Shown: positions 1 through 6,356 of the stretch, in pieces
Layout: each line of letters begins with the position of its first letter
Position numbering within the stretch: the stretch's first letter is position 1
NCBI GenBank assembly: GCA_001626655.1
Contig: LUOC01000118.1
Coordinates: 1 to 6,497, forward strand
From: Fidelibacterota bacterium REDSEA-S14_B6
GTDB taxonomy: Bacteria; Fidelibacterota; Marinisomatia; Marinisomatales; S15-B10
Reading direction: 5' to 3'
Length of the DNA: 6,497 bases
The notes under the pieces: generated by a model
What the model was told of the DNA's origin: nothing
Databases searched by the model: none
What the model saw: the letters and a program-made list of their open reading frames with translations, nothing else
Made by a program: the position numbers and the translations under genes

Positions 1-146
1 TCTTTGACAAGCTTGAGCAGAATGTCAGACGCCTCGCCGTAAAGGTCTTGTGACATAAGCTCCGTCGCCCTGTCAAGGCGGCCGTCTGTCTGACCGCCCC
101 ACAAGAGACTGAAGACAACGGCCAGTACTAACGGATGGCGGATATT
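1..146 (-). CDS. Partial N-terminus of a probable exported TPR-like protein
   Basis: An open frame on the minus strand runs off the left edge of the window. Its limits here are the upstream in-frame stop (147-149) and the edge, so 146 is the limit of the open frame and not a chosen start. It reads as a hydrophobic stretch (LVLAVVFSLLWGG), like a signal-peptide core, followed by DGRLDRATELMSQDLYGEAS and a leucine-rich helix. The spacing of Ala, Leu, Gly and Tyr resembles a tetratricopeptide helix pair. It abuts or overlaps the end of the FG-GAP gene (stop at 128-130), which suggests translational coupling. The start is a problem: no ATG, GTG or TTG lies ahead of the hydrophobic stretch. A TTG at 102-104 would cut into it, and an ATG at 54-56 would remove it. 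A rare start (CTG at 123-125 or ATC at 141-143), or a sequence error, is possible. The TPR assignment rests on one helix pair and is tentative. Confidence 0.5.
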
Positions 147-1807
147 TCACCCCCGGGCTGAATCAGGTAATAGCGGTTCGCCTCTACATTTTCAATTCTG
201 TCAACACCGCCGCCGGGCCAGACGACTGTAATCTCATCAGATCTCTTGTCGCCGCCGAGGCCAAACTGAAGTCGTTTGTCGTTGGATGCAAGATAACTGG
301 CCGCCGGATTGATCCATGACCACTGCGTCCCGCCACTGCTCTTCACTGTCACTTTTGCACCGATGGCGTCCAAATTGTAGAGCCTCCCTTTGAGCTGAAT
401 TCCGATCCAGTTGTTCCGTGGCGGACCGTCATTGAGGAGCAGATTTGCCGGACCGCCATTGTTAGAGATTATCACATCCACATCGCCATCATTATCGATA
501 TCGCCGAAAGCGGCCCCTCGGCCGACAGAAGGTGTCAGAAGGTCGCCACCGATCTGTTCCGTCTGTTCAGTGAAACCGCCTTCTCTGTTGTTCAGGAACA
601 GCTGTTTTCGCTGGGCATGAGTGTAGTCCGGATTGAAAATCTGAATATTGTCAATGACGTGCCCGTTCACCACAAACAGATCGAGCCATCCATCAAGATC
701 AAGATCAACGAATTTTGTCCCGAACCCGAGCTGCGCAAGACTCGGCTGCCCCAGCCCGGCGGCGAAGGTGACGTCGGTGAGAAAGCCGTCCCCTTCGTTC
801 TTGTAGAGCGTGTTCGATTCTCCGCTGAAGTTGGTGACGAAGAGGTCTGGAAAACCGTCCCTGTTATAATCGCCAAAGTCGACGCCCATTCCCGCTTCCG
901 CCTGACCATTCTCATTAAACCCGACGCCGGTGAACAAGGCGTCCTCACGGAAGACGCCGGCGCTGTCGTTAATGAAAAGGTGATTCATCACTTTATCATT
1001 GGCCACGTAGATATCCATGTCCCCGTCGCCGTCGAAGTCAGCGGGGACAACGCCGAGCCCCTTCCCGTTCACTCTGGATATGTTACTCTCTTCCGACATG
1101 TCGCTGAAGGTGCCGTCCTTGTTGTTTCTGAAGAAGCGGTCGGGGATGCCCGTGAAGACGTCCGGATCGCAGTAGGCTCGCTCACCGCTCCGCTGATCGC
1201 CGCACCACGGGTTGTTATCGATGGAATAGTCTACATAATTGCTGACGTAGAGGTCGAGCCACCCGTCGTTGTCCGCATCAAGAAATGCGGCGCTGGAAGC
1301 CCAGTGGGGATTTGAGATTCCCGAGATGTAGGTGACATCGGCAAAAGTGCCGTCCCCCTCGTTGCGGTAGAGAATATCATCGCCGAAATTTGTTACATAG
1401 ATGTCCGTATCTCCATCGTTGTCATAGTCGGCGGCGGCGCACCCCACGCCGTAGGAGGTGGCCCCCAGCCCGGACTCTCCCGTCACATCACTGAACTGTC
1501 CTTCGTCATTCCGAAACAACTGGTTCCGCAACGTTACCTCTTTCTTCCAGCCGGGGAGGGGCGCCCCCTGAAGGAAGAAAACATCGAGGTCATTATCGTT
1601 GTCGTAGTCCAGAAGGCAGCATCCAGACCCCATGGTTTCGATATAAAACTTCTGATCGGTGCCACCGTGGTCGTGTACGAAGTTGAGGCCCCGCTCCGCC
1701 GCCACATCCTTAAAGGAGAGGGGTTGGGCGGATAGCGTGGATTTAAGGATTAGCAGGGAAAAGAGAGGGATGGACCTGACCACCAGATGTTGAAACATCT
1801 GGCTCAT
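128..1807 (-). CDS. Secreted CRTAC1-like FG-GAP/VCBS β-propeller protein with C-terminal ASPIC/UnbV domain
   Basis: This 559-residue protein has a hydrophobic N-terminus (about residues 8-27, ending STLSA before QP) that looks like a Sec signal peptide. The body carries seven Asp-rich calcium-binding motifs of the DxDxDGxxD type at about residues 67, 127, 177, 257, 313, 368 and 436, for example DYDNDGDTD and DFDGDGDMD. Each is followed by a hydrophobic strand such as IYVTN or LFVTN, as expected for FG-GAP/VCBS repeats, and seven copies fit a seven-bladed propeller. Residues about 479-546 match the ASPIC/UnbV domain: IGAKV near the start, then WINPAASYLASND, a LQFGLG strand and an ITVVWPGG strand. 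Cys202 and Cys213, in the long loop of one blade, could form a disulfide. Such proteins are extracytoplasmic; their ligand is usually unknown. A second ATG at 1796-1798 gives a slightly shorter signal peptide. Neither start has a clear Shine-Dalgarno site. A probable TPR gene follows immediately. Confidence 0.9.
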   Translation of the reverse strand: MSQMFQHLVVRSIPLFSLLILKSTLSAQPLSFKDVAAERGLNFVHDHGGTDQKFYIETMGSGCCLLDYDNDNDLDVFFLQGAPLPGWKKEVTLRNQLFRNDEGQFSDVTGESGLGATSYGVGCAAADYDNDGDTDIYVTNFGDDILYRNEGDGTFADVTYISGISNPHWASSAAFLDADNDGWLDLYVSNYVDYSIDNNPWCGDQRSGERAYCDPDVFTGIPDRFFRNNKDGTFSDMSEESNISRVNGKGLGVVPADFDGDGDMDIYVANDKVMNHLFINDSAGVFREDALFTGVGFNENGQAEAGMGVDFGDYNRDGFPDLFVTNFSGESNTLYKNEGDGFLTDVTFAAGLGQPSLAQLGFGTKFVDLDLDGWLDLFVVNGHVIDNIQIFNPDYTHAQRKQLFLNNREGGFTEQTEQIGGDLLTPSVGRGAAFGDIDNDGDVDVIISNNGGPANLLLNDGPPRNNWIGIQLKGRLYNLDAIGAKVTVKSSGGTQWSWINPAASYLASNDKRLQFGLGGDKRSDEITVVWPGGGVDRIENVEANRYYLIQPGGEISAIR

Positions 1808-1814
1808 CTCAAAG

Positions 1815-1837
1815 AAAACTCAATGAATTGAGTTGTC
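1815..1837. repeat. 23-bp repeat copy 1 containing an 18-bp palindrome, operator-like
   Basis: The core at 1817-1834 is AACTCAATGAATTGAGTT: two 8-bp arms that are exact reverse complements, separated by GA. An identical copy, together with its flanks AA and GTC, occurs at 1957-1979. This copy ends ten bases upstream of the FG-GAP start codon (1807), so a protein bound here could control transcription or translation of that gene. The size and symmetry fit a dimeric regulator's site. I do not recognise the regulator family. Confidence 0.6.
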
Positions 1838-1849
1838 ACACCGATTGAT

Positions 1850-1873
1850 ATCCCCATTAATGGGGATTTTTTT
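1850..1873 (+). terminator. Perfect hairpin followed by a T7 tract, intrinsic-terminator-like
   Basis: ATCCCCATTAATGGGGAT (1850-1867) is a perfect palindrome. It is followed directly by a T tract ending at 1873, the layout of a rho-independent terminator on the plus strand. On the minus strand the hairpin has no T tract after it. No plus-strand gene lies to its left, so it may end antisense readthrough from the FG-GAP region, act as an attenuator in the leader of the plus-strand gene, or be part of a small repeat element. Confidence 0.5.
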
Positions 1874-1880
1874 GTGTCGA

Positions 1881-1902
1881 GCCCGGGGATTTATCCCGGG
1901 GC
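1881..1902. repeat. GC-rich hairpin
   Basis: Arms 1881-1890 (GCCCGGGGAT) and 1893-1902 (ATCCCGGGGC) pair over nine of ten positions, with one central G·G mismatch and a TT loop. There is no T tract on either side. It sits eight bases after the T tract of the preceding hairpin and inside the pair of 23-bp repeats, so it may belong to the same regulatory or mobile unit. Confidence 0.45.
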
Positions 1903-1956
1903 GATCTTGATTGCCATTCGACCGCCATCCGTTAAAACAGGTGGCTGAATACGAAA

Positions 1957-1979
1957 AAAACTCAATGAATTGAGTTGTC
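1957..1979. repeat. 23-bp repeat copy 2 containing the same 18-bp palindrome
   Basis: This copy is identical to 1815-1837, with the palindromic core at 1959-1976. The two copies are in direct orientation with starts 142 bp apart, but the core is itself symmetric, so either orientation would present the same site. This copy lies about 125 bp before the plus-strand start codon. Paired sites 142 bp apart are compatible with cooperative binding or DNA looping between divergent promoters. Confidence 0.6.
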
Positions 1980-2091
1980 CCCCTGATCTTTCGAAAAACC
2001 TCTCTCATAGCGAGAAGAAGATAGGAGGATTGAAAAACTGATGCAACGGCCTTGGTGGTATCGTAGATTTCGGATGAATTGCGTTAACTGT

Positions 2092-2096
2092 GGAGG
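2092..2096 (+). promoter_or_regulatory. Shine-Dalgarno site that decides the start of the cyclotransferase gene
   Basis: GGAGG is separated by eight bases from the ATG at 2105. This favours that ATG over the in-frame GTG at 2090, which would place the GGAGG inside the coding sequence. The choice also yields a well-formed signal peptide. Confidence 0.75.
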
Positions 2097-2104
2097 AATA
2101 CCAG

Positions 2105-2647
2105 ATGAGAAAGATAGCCAACCTGCTGAGAATGTTTTGTATCATTTCGGCGGTAAACATCGTGGCCGGGCAATCCCCCGGCGTGAAAGAAGACGTAGTC
2201 CTCCATTTCGGATATGGGTCAAACATGTCGGAATCCTATATGCGGCAATACACGCCCAGCCTGAAATATGTCATGAATGCTCAACTGCCCAATTTTGAGA
2301 TTCAGTTTAGGAAATATTCCAAAAATATGGGAGGCGGGATCAGCTCTATAATTGAAAAGCCAGGCGGCATGGTGTACGGCGTCCTCTATTATATTACCAA
2401 GAAAGAGATGGATGCGTTGGATATACTGGAAGATGTTCCCCTCGGCATTTACAAGAGAGAGACATTTCAGGTTCTGGGTGATGATGGGAAGTGGTATGCC
2501 GCAGACCTTTACCGCGTCACGAATCCAAAGGGGCCGTACGAGCCGGCAAGAAAATACTTAGACCTGATGATCAAAGGCGCCTCGGAACATAACATTAACG
2601 AGGATTGGATCGAGACGTTGAAGAAGATGCGGGCGAAGCAGAATTGA
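2105..2647 (+). CDS. Gamma-glutamylcyclotransferase-like protein with an apparent signal peptide
   Basis: This protein has 180 residues from the ATG at 2105, chosen because GGAGG lies eight bases upstream. After the N-terminus comes FGYGSNM, the YGSN substrate-loop signature of the GGCT/AIG2-like fold. Further on are a GGMVYGVLYYI strand and DALDILEDVPLGIYKRE. The glutamate in LDILED aligns with the catalytic acid of gamma-glutamylcyclotransferases (LDxxEG in the human enzyme), although Asp replaces the following Gly. Known members release 5-oxoproline from gamma-glutamyl peptides or amines in the cytosol. Here the first 22 residues (MRKIANLLRMF, then CIISAVNIVAG) look like a Sec signal peptide cleaved before QSPG, implying a periplasmic or external location. 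The gene is convergent with the ferredoxin gene (34 bp between stops) and divergent from the FG-GAP gene. The fold is confident; activity and substrate are not established. Confidence 0.85.
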   Translation: MRKIANLLRMFCIISAVNIVAGQSPGVKEDVVLHFGYGSNMSESYMRQYTPSLKYVMNAQLPNFEIQFRKYSKNMGGGISSIIEKPGGMVYGVLYYITKKEMDALDILEDVPLGIYKRETFQVLGDDGKWYAADLYRVTNPKGPYEPARKYLDLMIKGASEHNINEDWIETLKKMRAKQN

Positions 2648-2684
2648 GGAGATGTCTTGATCTCAGCGTTCTGAGGCCTCCTCA
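2645..2684. repeat. Hairpin spanning the two convergent stop codons
   Basis: TGAGGAG (2645-2651) pairs with CTCCTCA (2678-2684), and an inner stem CTCAG/CTGAG (2662-2666 and 2671-2675) has a CGTT loop. The outer arms contain the stop codons of both convergent genes. There is no T tract on either strand, so any terminator role, possibly bidirectional, is uncertain. Confidence 0.3.
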
Positions 2685-2975
2685 CGACAGCTGGAATTCC
2701 TCGCCCGACTCTTTCCGCTTCCAGATCACTTTATTCTTATCCATAACATGCAATGCAATACAGTCAGGAACAGGGCAGACATCCACACAATCGCCGACAT
2801 ACCAGCACTCGCTTGGATAGAGGACCACAGGAACTCCTCCCGGATCAATACTTGGGACAAAGACGTCGGGCTGGCAAACCATGACGCACAGATTGCACCC
2901 TATGCACGTCTCTTCATTGATAGAGACGGGAATAAACACATCGGTGTCACCGACTGCCAAGGCCTTATCTGTCAT
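2682..2975 (-). CDS. Dicluster [4Fe-4S] ferredoxin, partner of the flavoprotein
   Basis: This 97-residue protein has two ferredoxin motifs. The first is complete: Cys24, Cys27, Cys30 and Cys34 (CIGCNLCVMVCQP). The second reads CWYVGDCVDVCPVPDC and keeps Cys57, Cys63 and Cys67 but has Val60 where the usual second cysteine of CxxCxxC would be; an extra Cys72 follows. In the standard scheme Cys24, 27, 30 and 67 bind one cluster, and the second lacks one ligand unless Cys72 or a non-cysteine ligand serves. It has no signal peptide, so it should be cytoplasmic. Its ATG overlaps the flavoprotein's TGA (ATGA at 2972-2975), indicating translational coupling and a shared complex, as in AprA/AprB-type enzymes, although it is shorter than the roughly 150-residue AprB. 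Its likely role is to pass electrons to or from the FAD subunit. Confidence 0.88.
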   Translation of the reverse strand: MTDKALAVGDTDVFIPVSINEETCIGCNLCVMVCQPDVFVPSIDPGGVPVVLYPSECWYVGDCVDVCPVPDCIALHVMDKNKVIWKRKESGEEFQLS

Positions 2976-4924
2976 ATGCTATTTTCTCGGATATAGTCTT
3001 GATTGTGTTTTTCATAGTTTTCGCCCATCGGCGCATAATAATCGATGGGCAACTCACGCAATCGCACACCGTGACCATTCCTACTCACGACCATAAACTT
3101 GTGCCATTCGGGAGGATCCATTTCGGTTGAATCTGAGCGCATAAAGTGCAATTGCTTGCAAGAAGCTTTGCGGACAAGCGATGAGTGAATCACTATTTCA
3201 GCATTGGTTAAGATGTTTAGCACTTCCAAGGAACGCATCAGTTCATGAGGATTTCTCGCGAAGACGCTTGCTCCTTCCCCTTCCCTCAAATCCTGCAGTA
3301 CGTTCAAACCTTGGGTCAAGAGCTCATCTGATTTCACAGCACCACAATACTCCTGCATAATTTTGGTTATACTGACATTTAAGTCCTTCCAGGCAATACC
3401 TTTCTCCCGCTTGGCCGGTGCATAGGTCGATTTTCTTTCTCTCTGTACTTGATTTTCATCTATCATCGGCTCTTGCGCAGACATGGCATACCTAGCCGCA
3501 TGGCGTCCAGCGTAGTATCCGGTGGCGGCGGCGTGGCCGTGGCAGTCTGAAGCAAAGAGCGTATCACCGGCAGCATATAGTCCTTCAAGGTTGGTTCTGA
3601 GCTCCCAGTTATTCACCAGCCCACCGGGAAGACCGAAAAACTGGCGCTCTGAAGGCTTAAACTTCGCTGACCACCAACTGTCACCATAGCTTCTCAACTG
3701 ATCCTTGGAGGGGTCAAATCCTGCGTCCTCGTACATTCTTTTGATCGGGATCTTAGTCTTGCTTTCTTCCCCGATCATAAGTCCCCAAATAGCCTTTCTT
3801 TCCATCTCAGGCAAGCTCGAAAGATCGGCGTAGAACGGCAGCTTGTAGCCCATCCTGATTAGTTCCTCGGTCGGGGGAAGATCAGGGCCGAGAAATTCGT
3901 ACTTCTGAAACCACGTCTCACCTCCCCCCTTCAAGAAAAACTTTTGCCCCGGGGCAGGGCGGCATCTATCAGCTGTTGTCTCTAAAGTATTGCCGTCACG
4001 ATCTACCCACGGCAATTCACGCCCGGTAGCATCCACCATATTACAAGGATACCAGGTGTTATGTGTATTCCCCGTCCCATACGGTGGAAAACTTCTCGCG
4101 CCGGACCATTCTGCACGGACAGCTTTTTCCAGCATGGTAAACTCAGCTCCAACACGCCAGCTGATGGCGTGTCCATCCCCACAGGCTTGCATGGGCCGAA
4201 ATTCGGAAATCCCCGCAAGGTCAGGAGTAAAGAGCCAGAGGCGGCTGGGGCGGGAAGTACAAAGTATCGACGCCTTTGCCCGGATAACAACAAACCTGCC
4301 GGTATGCACATGAAAGCCCACTGCTCCAACAACCCTTCCTCCTTGCTTTCCGTCTTCAGTAAGCAATGCAGTTACCATTGTTCTATCCAGTATCCCCACA
4401 TTCAACCGCCGGCACTCCGCGTGAAGCGCTGGCTTGAACGTTGTTCCCCATGTTCGGATGGTATATCTATTGACATAATCATAAGCGAAAAGGAGCTTTG
4501 TCTTTTCGTCCCGGAACTCGGCACCCTCGAATTCATCTTCCGTATCACGGATTTTCCCACCCATCTTTTCCAGATCCAGCAATCTATCATATCCTTCCTT
4601 GGCCTCAATGTAGTGTGAGATGCCGTTGTTGTATCCATCGTTGCTGTCAATTTGGGCCTGTGTTATTTCTTCCGGTGTCAGCGGGCAGCACGGATTAGTG
4701 ACCGCATGTTCCCAGTGGTCGCAGCCTGAACCCCCCGCACCACTCCGGATTGTTCGCGCCTTTTCAACAAGGGTGACCGCCGTACCTTTATTTCGCGCAA
4801 CGGCGATGGCTGCCCAACATCCCGCAATGCCTCCACCAAGAACGAGGACATCTGTGTCAACTCTCTGTTCTTCTCCCCACTTAATGGGATACGGCCAGTC
4901 AAATTGTGCCTGAGATGCCGTCAT
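2972..4924 (-). CDS. AprA/fumarate-reductase-like FAD-dependent oxidoreductase subunit
   Basis: This 650-residue protein has an N-terminal Rossmann FAD site: VLVLGGGIAGCWAA with the glycine motif at residues 30-35 and Glu54 (VTLVEK), which should bind the ribose. It continues with RSGAGGSGCDHWE (about 60-72), where AprA/SdhA-type proteins contact the flavin. The second FAD segment, GLYAAGDTLFASDCHGHAAATGYYAG-type, starts at about residue 448. A helical C-terminal domain (about 495-600) resembles the fumarate reductase flavoprotein C-terminus. Length and layout fit the AprA side of the family better than the shorter soluble fumarate reductases. It has no signal peptide, so it is cytoplasmic. 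The start is uncertain: an AAGGAG lies 19 bases before the ATG at 4924, farther than usual. It sits 23 bp after the symporter gene and overlaps the ferredoxin gene. The substrate is unknown; an organic acid or a sulfur compound is conceivable. There is no evidence here that it is a true APS reductase. Confidence 0.85.
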   Translation of the reverse strand: MTASQAQFDWPYPIKWGEEQRVDTDVLVLGGGIAGCWAAIAVARNKGTAVTLVEKARTIRSGAGGSGCDHWEHAVTNPCCPLTPEEITQAQIDSNDGYNNGISHYIEAKEGYDRLLDLEKMGGKIRDTEDEFEGAEFRDEKTKLLFAYDYVNRYTIRTWGTTFKPALHAECRRLNVGILDRTMVTALLTEDGKQGGRVVGAVGFHVHTGRFVVIRAKASILCTSRPSRLWLFTPDLAGISEFRPMQACGDGHAISWRVGAEFTMLEKAVRAEWSGARSFPPYGTGNTHNTWYPCNMVDATGRELPWVDRDGNTLETTADRCRPAPGQKFFLKGGGETWFQKYEFLGPDLPPTEELIRMGYKLPFYADLSSLPEMERKAIWGLMIGEESKTKIPIKRMYEDAGFDPSKDQLRSYGDSWWSAKFKPSERQFFGLPGGLVNNWELRTNLEGLYAAGDTLFASDCHGHAAATGYYAGRHAARYAMSAQEPMIDENQVQRERKSTYAPAKREKGIAWKDLNVSITKIMQEYCGAVKSDELLTQGLNVLQDLREGEGASVFARNPHELMRSLEVLNILTNAEIVIHSSLVRKASCKQLHFMRSDSTEMDPPEWHKFMVVSRNGHGVRLRELPIDYYAPMGENYEKHNQDYIRENSI

Positions 4925-4947
4925 TTCAATGAAATCAAATCGACTCC

Positions 4948-6296
4948 TTAAAGATGTTCACGCTTCTGTCTTATCCCATTTTTCCGTGGTGTGGTCTTTA
5001 GACTAACTAAGACAAAAGCAACGAATGAAAAAATGTACGCCATCAAGAGTCCCAAATCCACATTAATCAGTCCATTGAATCTATCCACCAGCGCTGAAGT
5101 GAAAGCGAGAATTCCTACTGTTCCCCCGGCAATCATGCCGGCGAACGCGCCCTGGGTTGTGGCTCCCTTCCAAAGTATACCCCCCAGCAGCGGGACGAGC
5201 ATACTGGCCATATATGGATAATTGAACAGGATCATAGTATTAAGAATGCCCCGTGAACGGAATGCTATCAGGATACCGACGATAAGTGCAACCACCACAA
5301 CTGCTCTAGACAAAAGTTTTGTATGTTTTAGTTCGTCCAGTCCCATGATTGGATACAGGACCTTGTTATACAGATCACGTGTAAATGATCCTGCCAGAGA
5401 CAGCAGAATACAGTTAGCGCTCGACATCGCCGCCGCCAGCAGAGCGGCGACGACAATTCCCGCTGATAAAGGGGAGAGCAAAGTTTTCCAGCAACGACAC
5501 ATCCATATTTTGCAACGCGATCAGATTCAGCAGACTGATACCTCATGAACGCATCATAAGAGACCGGCAGAGCAAGTAAGAAGGGGAGGATAATAAATAC
5601 AGCTCGTGATAGCATTCCAGGAGGAATAAAGGGGGTAGCCACAATTTCCTGAATCTGTGAATCGCCTCCAAGATTTCCCACAGCGGCAATGGCAACAATA
5701 GGGATACCGACAACAATGATCCCAACCTGAATAAAATCTGTCACCACGACCCCCCACATGCCGCTAGAGACGCTATAGACCATGATTACGAGTCCGATAA
5801 GAATGATTCCCCGGGAATAACTGAAGCCGAAGATAGACAGCACTGAGCCAGCGGCCATGATCTGCGCTACAAATACGCCCAGAAGGCTGGGGATATTAGA
5901 GAACCATGCCCACAGCCGAACTACTCTCGTTTCGCTATAGCGAGAGGCAAAAAAATCCAGAGGCACATATCCCCCGCGCCTGCGCATTGGTGCCGACGCA
6001 ATCAGCCCTGCTAATATTAATCCACCGCCACTGCCTATGCCAAACCAAACGCCCGGCCACATACCGTACTCCGCCGCAAGCTCCGCCCCGCCAAGTGTAA
6101 CCCCCACCCCGATCTGTACCGCTACTAGTGTGCCGGTGGTGAGCCAGAGACCCAACTTTCTTCCCGCGATGAGAAAATCTGATGCGACCTTGATGCGGCG
6201 GGAAAGAAGTATCCCCACAGCAACCATGGCCAAAAAATATATAATGACTATTGAACCAATCATGATCAGTTTTGTTGCGGCGCCGGCATTTTCCAA
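4948..6296 (-). pseudogene. Sodium:solute symporter (SSS family), frameshifted with an internal deletion
   Basis: Two overlapping frames together make one SSS-type sodium symporter. The upstream frame starts at a TTG at 6296, or at an ATG at 6261-6263 eleven codons later. It gives the N-terminal membrane segments, YGMWPGVWFGIG, the family-typical YSVSSGMWGVVVTDFIQ and the loop DAFMRYQSAESDRVAKYG. After about VVAGK (near 5485) it becomes non-homologous and stops at 5328. The second frame resumes with LLSPLSAGIVVAALLAAAMSSAN and AGSFTRDLY, the conserved sodium-site helix, and continues through several membrane segments to the stop at 4948. Family members normally have a membrane helix plus loop, some 35-45 residues, between these blocks. 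That part is missing, so the lesion looks like a deletion that also breaks the frame. It may be a real mutation or an assembly error. Its position 23 bp before the flavoprotein gene suggests it once imported that enzyme's substrate. Confidence 0.8.
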
Positions 6297-6303
6297 TCAA
6301 TAC

Positions 6304-6332
6304 AAAAAAGCCGTTCCCGAAGGAACGGCTTT
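6304..6332 (-). terminator. Rho-independent terminator with UUCG tetraloop, after the outer-membrane protein gene
   Basis: On the minus strand an 11-bp stem (AAAGCCGTTCC paired with GGAACGGCTTT) is closed by a TTCG loop on a C-G pair, a very stable tetraloop. A run of T residues follows (the A run at 6304-6309 on the given strand). It begins about 25 bases after the stop codon of the outer-membrane protein gene and ends eight bases before the TTG start of the symporter. Confidence 0.88.
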
Positions 6333-6356
6333 CGAAAACAGTGGTATGCGATTCTC

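Larger units (their letters stand above)
1808..2104. other. Divergent intergenic region with repeats and hairpins
   Basis: This 297-bp region lies between the starts of the minus-strand FG-GAP gene and the plus-strand cyclotransferase gene, so it should hold promoters for both. It contains two identical 23-bp repeats, a hairpin with a T tract, and a GC-rich hairpin, listed separately. I could not identify convincing -35/-10 pairs on either strand. A frame opening at 1820-2008 on the minus strand covers the repeats and shows no protein-like character, so I treat the region as non-coding. Confidence 0.6.

Noticed and set aside
617..1315. 232-residue plus-strand frame opposite the FG-GAP gene
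   Set aside because: The high-GC Asp-rich repeats on the minus strand create a Val-rich antisense frame. The minus-strand protein has seven clear calcium motifs and explains the region.
1820..2008. 62-residue minus-strand frame in the divergent intergenic region
   Set aside because: It runs through both palindromic repeats and the hairpins, and its sequence has no protein-like features.
2041..2298. Plus-strand frame of 85 residues preceded by AGGAGG (2023-2028)
   Set aside because: The Shine-Dalgarno-like site is 12 bases away and the frame overlaps most of its length with the cyclotransferase gene in another frame. The product has no recognisable domain, so I treat it as a shadow. It could at most be an upstream open frame affecting translation of the gene at 2105.
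4061..4618. 185-residue plus-strand frame opposite the flavoprotein gene
   Set aside because: No domain or plausible ribosome site, and it is fully covered by an AprA-like protein with clear FAD motifs on the other strand.
2972..4924. Calling the flavoprotein a true adenylylsulfate reductase alpha subunit (aprA)
   Set aside because: The overall layout is similar, but the ferredoxin partner is too short and lacks a canonical cluster cysteine, and no sulfate-metabolism genes are nearby. A gene symbol would overstate the evidence.
5932..5943. 12-bp perfect palindrome TCGCTATAGCGA
   Set aside because: It lies within the symporter coding sequence (the codons for Tyr-Ser-Glu-Thr) and is a single copy, so it is most likely chance.
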